Shown: in pieces, positions 62,059 through 64,000 of the stretch
Position numbering within the stretch: the stretch's first letter is position 1
Layout: every line of letters starts with the position of its first letter
Origin: CAYPEL01 sp036479985
Lineage (GTDB): Bacteria; Pseudomonadota; Gammaproteobacteria; DSM-19610
NCBI GenBank assembly: GCA_965224815.1
Contig: CBDDAF010000003.1
Span: 62,001 to 126,000, forward strand
DNA: 64,000 nucleotides
Direction of reading: 5' to 3'
The notes under the pieces: generated by a model
Told to the model about the DNA's origin: nothing
Database searches by the model: none
Seen by the model: the letters and a program-made list of their open reading frames with translations, nothing else
Made by a program: the position numbers and the translations under genes

Positions 62059-62925
62059 ATGACCGACCAGCCTTCTGAGCAGCCCCAGGCGCCTGAACAA
62101 AGTGAAATGCCCTTTGCCTATATACAAGGCGAAGCTGTCACCACTCTTCCGCAGGATCTTTACATTCCCCCCGATGCACTGGAGGTTTTTCTTGAAGCCT
62201 TTGAGGGTCCACTCGATCTCCTGTTATATCTGATCAAGCGCCAGAACCTCGACATCCTGGATATACCGCTTGCTGATATTACCCAGCAATATATTGAATA
62301 TATCGATCTCATGCAGGATATGCGGTTGGAGCTTGCGGCTGAATATCTGGTGATGGCAGCCATGCTGGCGGAAATCAAATCGCGCATGTTATTACCGCGT
62401 CCAGTAGAAGAAAACGACGAAGATGATCCGCGTGCAGAACTGCTCCGCCGTTTGCAGGAATACGAACGGTTCAAGAAGGTGGCGGCAGATATCGACGAAT
62501 TACCGCGTGTGGGACGTGATATCTTCCCGCTGCAACTAGAAGCCCCGGAAAAACAGGTGGTCGAGACACCGCCAGAGATTTCTCTGCAGGAAATTCTGAT
62601 GGCGGCTAAGGAAGTCATGAGCCGGGCCAGCATGTTTTCTCACCATCATATTCAGATGGAGACATTGTCAGTCCGTGAACGGATGTCGATCGTCCTGACA
62701 CGGGTTAGCACTGGAGAATTTACTTCTTTTGAAACCCTGTTTGATCCTGAAGAAGGCCGGATGGGTGTTGTTGTGAGCCTGCTGGCGGTACTTGAGTTGA
62801 TCAAGGAATCATTAATCGAACTTGTACAATCTGAACCCTTTGCACCGATTTACGTTAAAGCTGTCGGAGATGCGGTTGAAGGGGTACAGGAAGAGTTTAC
62901 GCAAGAAGTAGCTGAAGCCAAATAA
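62059..62925 (+). CDS. scpA: Segregation and condensation protein A
   Basis: A 288-residue kleisin that bridges the SMC heads in chromosome condensation. The conserved N-terminal domain is VFLEAFEGPLDLLLYLIKRQNLDILDIPLADITQQYIEYI (residues about 34-73), followed by AAEYLVMAAMLAEIKSRMLLP. The C-terminal winged-helix region is near residues 200-270. It is followed by scpB after 11 bp. No smc gene is in the window. Confidence 0.96.
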   Translation: MTDQPSEQPQAPEQSEMPFAYIQGEAVTTLPQDLYIPPDALEVFLEAFEGPLDLLLYLIKRQNLDILDIPLADITQQYIEYIDLMQDMRLELAAEYLVMAAMLAEIKSRMLLPRPVEENDEDDPRAELLRRLQEYERFKKVAADIDELPRVGRDIFPLQLEAPEKQVVETPPEISLQEILMAAKEVMSRASMFSHHHIQMETLSVRERMSIVLTRVSTGEFTSFETLFDPEEGRMGVVVSLLAVLELIKESLIELVQSEPFAPIYVKAVGDAVEGVQEEFTQEVAEAK

Positions 62926-62936
62926 ACGGATCAATA

Positions 62937-63623
62937 ATGAATAAACCAACCACCAAAGATATTATCGAAGCCGTGTTAATGGCGGCAGGCAAACCCTTAA
63001 GCGTTGACCAGGTGCTTGCGGTATTTCTGGATGATGAAAAACCTTCCCGCGAAGTTGCCCGCCAGACTATCGAACAATTGCAGGAAGAATATCAAGAACG
63101 TGGCATCGAGCTGGTACGGATTGCCAGTGGTTATCGTATTCAGGTTAAACAGGATATGGAACCCTGGGTATCTAGATTGATCGATGAAAAACCGGCGCGT
63201 TATTCACGTGCTTTGCTGGAAACACTCTCGTTAGTAGCCTACCGGCAACCGATAACGCGTGGAGAGATCGAAGATATCCGCGGTGTCAGTGTGAGCACGT
63301 CTATTATGAAAACACTGCAGGAGCGGGATTGGGTGCGCATCGTCGGGCATCGCGACGTGCCTGGAAAACCGGCCATGTTTGGTACTACGCGGCAGTTCCT
63401 GGATTACTTTAATCTCAAAAGCCTTGACGAATTACCCAGTTTGATGGAGCTGAAAGATCTCGACTCGCTCGGTGCCGGGCTTGAACTGGAATTACCTGAT
63501 AGCCTTGACGAACAAACAGAAGCAGCTAACGAAGAAGCTTCTTCGGTCGAAGATGAAGGTGCAGAAGCAACCGCAGTCAAGTTAGAAACAGACCCGCCGG
63601 AAAACCCCGAAGTTCTCCACTGA
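62937..63623 (+). CDS. scpB: Segregation and condensation protein B
   Basis: A 228-residue protein with two winged-helix domains that dimerises and binds ScpA. Signatures are IIEAVLMAAGKPLSVDQVLAVF, LVRIASGYRIQVKQD, RALLETLSLVAYRQPITRGEIEDIRGVSVS and GHRDVPGKPAMFGTTRQFLDYF. A Glu-rich C-terminal tail of about 45 residues follows. Confidence 0.96.
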   Translation: MNKPTTKDIIEAVLMAAGKPLSVDQVLAVFLDDEKPSREVARQTIEQLQEEYQERGIELVRIASGYRIQVKQDMEPWVSRLIDEKPARYSRALLETLSLVAYRQPITRGEIEDIRGVSVSTSIMKTLQERDWVRIVGHRDVPGKPAMFGTTRQFLDYFNLKSLDELPSLMELKDLDSLGAGLELELPDSLDEQTEAANEEASSVEDEGAEATAVKLETDPPENPEVLH

Positions 63624-63642
63624 CACAATCCGGGACAGCCCT

Positions 63643-64000
63643 ATGTCCGAACAACGTCTGCAAAAATTTCTGGCTAACGCCGGCCAAGGTTCCCGCCGCC
63701 AGCTCGAAAAGCTGATTGAGGAAGGGCGTGTGCTGGTGGATGGCAAGCCTGCCAAGTTGGGGCAAAAAGTTATAGGGACAGAACGTATACAAATGGATGG
63801 TAGAGTGATCAAACAGTCATCTGTTACCAACAAGCAAGCGATACTGGCCTATCACAAGGAAGAAGGTGAAATCTGTTCACGTGATGATCCTGAAGGGCGA
63901 TCCACTGTGTTTAAGCGTTTACCCGTTGCACCCCATGGCCGCTGGATTGGTATTGGCCGCCTGGATATCAATAGTTCTGGGTTGTTACTTTTTACGACGG
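63643..64000 (+). CDS. rluB: Pseudouridine synthase RluB-type, 3' end cut off
   Basis: The first 119 codons of a large-subunit rRNA pseudouridine synthase. The N-terminal S4 domain is EQRLQKFLANAGQGSRRQLEKLIEEGRVLVDGKPA, followed by the linker and the start of the catalytic domain (FKRLPVAPHGRWIGIGRLDINSSGLLLFTT), with the catalytic aspartate in GRLDINSSG. RluB modifies 23S rRNA U2605. The scpA-scpB-rluB order is widespread. The gene continues past the window. Confidence 0.93.
   Translation, partial: MSEQRLQKFLANAGQGSRRQLEKLIEEGRVLVDGKPAKLGQKVIGTERIQMDGRVIKQSSVTNKQAILAYHKEEGEICSRDDPEGRSTVFKRLPVAPHGRWIGIGRLDINSSGLLLFTT

Overview
The window is a chromosomal segment of a gammaproteobacterium. 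This is supported by E. coli-like gene orders (pepA-holC-valS divergent from lptF-lptG; pcnB-folK followed by panB-panC-panD; PHP/yciO/M50/trpS/scpA/scpB/rluB; yciB-yciI-bolA), by a Slam-like secretion gene and a PEP-CTERM variant protein, and by three DUF2173 proteins, a family I associate with sulfur-oxidising proteobacteria. That points to an environmental, perhaps Chromatiales/Thiotrichales-like organism, but lineage and lifestyle remain inferences. There is no prophage, CRISPR array or rRNA operon; two tRNA genes are present.

Layout. 1-9.97 kb: M48 membrane protease (cut by the window edge), orn, a lytic transglycosylase and proS, then ilvB-ilvH-ilvC followed by a psd-like gene and pssA. 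The psd-like product lacks the serine and the histidine needed for pyruvoyl enzyme formation. 10-19 kb: the most unusual stretch. A LapG-like cysteine protease and a membrane protein with a degenerate HD-GYP domain form an operon, divergent from a DUF560/Slam-like outer-membrane translocon, a secreted protein with a (DPV)n linker and beta-rich C-terminus, a cohesin-like PEP-CTERM protein, an L,D-transpeptidase and a LysM protein. 19-31 kb: leuA, family-4 uracil-DNA glycosylase, rimI, a secreted metalloprotease with dockerin-like repeats, prfC, a TIGR03790 protein, a fourfold-repeat peptidoglycan-binding protein and an intact HD-GYP regulator.

31-47 kb: valS, holC, pepA, lptFG, an RDD protein, the DUF2173 trio, tRNA-Glu(CTC), pcnB, folK, a deoxynucleoside kinase, panBCD, mltF and tRNA-Ser(CGA). 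47-54 kb: a translationally coupled set of sterol-desaturase-like, hypothetical and HTTM-like/DCC fusion genes, a lipoprotein, a REP-associated tyrosine transposase with a shrunken relative 2 kb away, and an ECF sigma/anti-sigma pair divergent from a YceI gene. 54-64 kb: a class V aminotransferase, a PpiC lipoprotein, bolA, yciI, yciB and the conserved trpS-scpAB-rluB group (rluB cut by the window end).

Repeats. Six paired hairpins built on GGAGCGGCTTCAGCCGCGA (C or T in the loop), plus one single copy, sit between genes; they are REP doublets (REPINs). Two lie inside a larger element with inverted ends TTAAGGAACCTCTG, so a MITE-like unit appears to carry the REPIN.

Functional reading. The core genes cover branched-chain amino acid, pantothenate, folate and phospholipid synthesis, LPS export, translation and chromosome segregation. 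The 10-19 kb block looks like a surface-display module whose retention or release may be controlled by c-di-GMP through a LapG-type protease and an HD-GYP receptor instead of the usual LapD.
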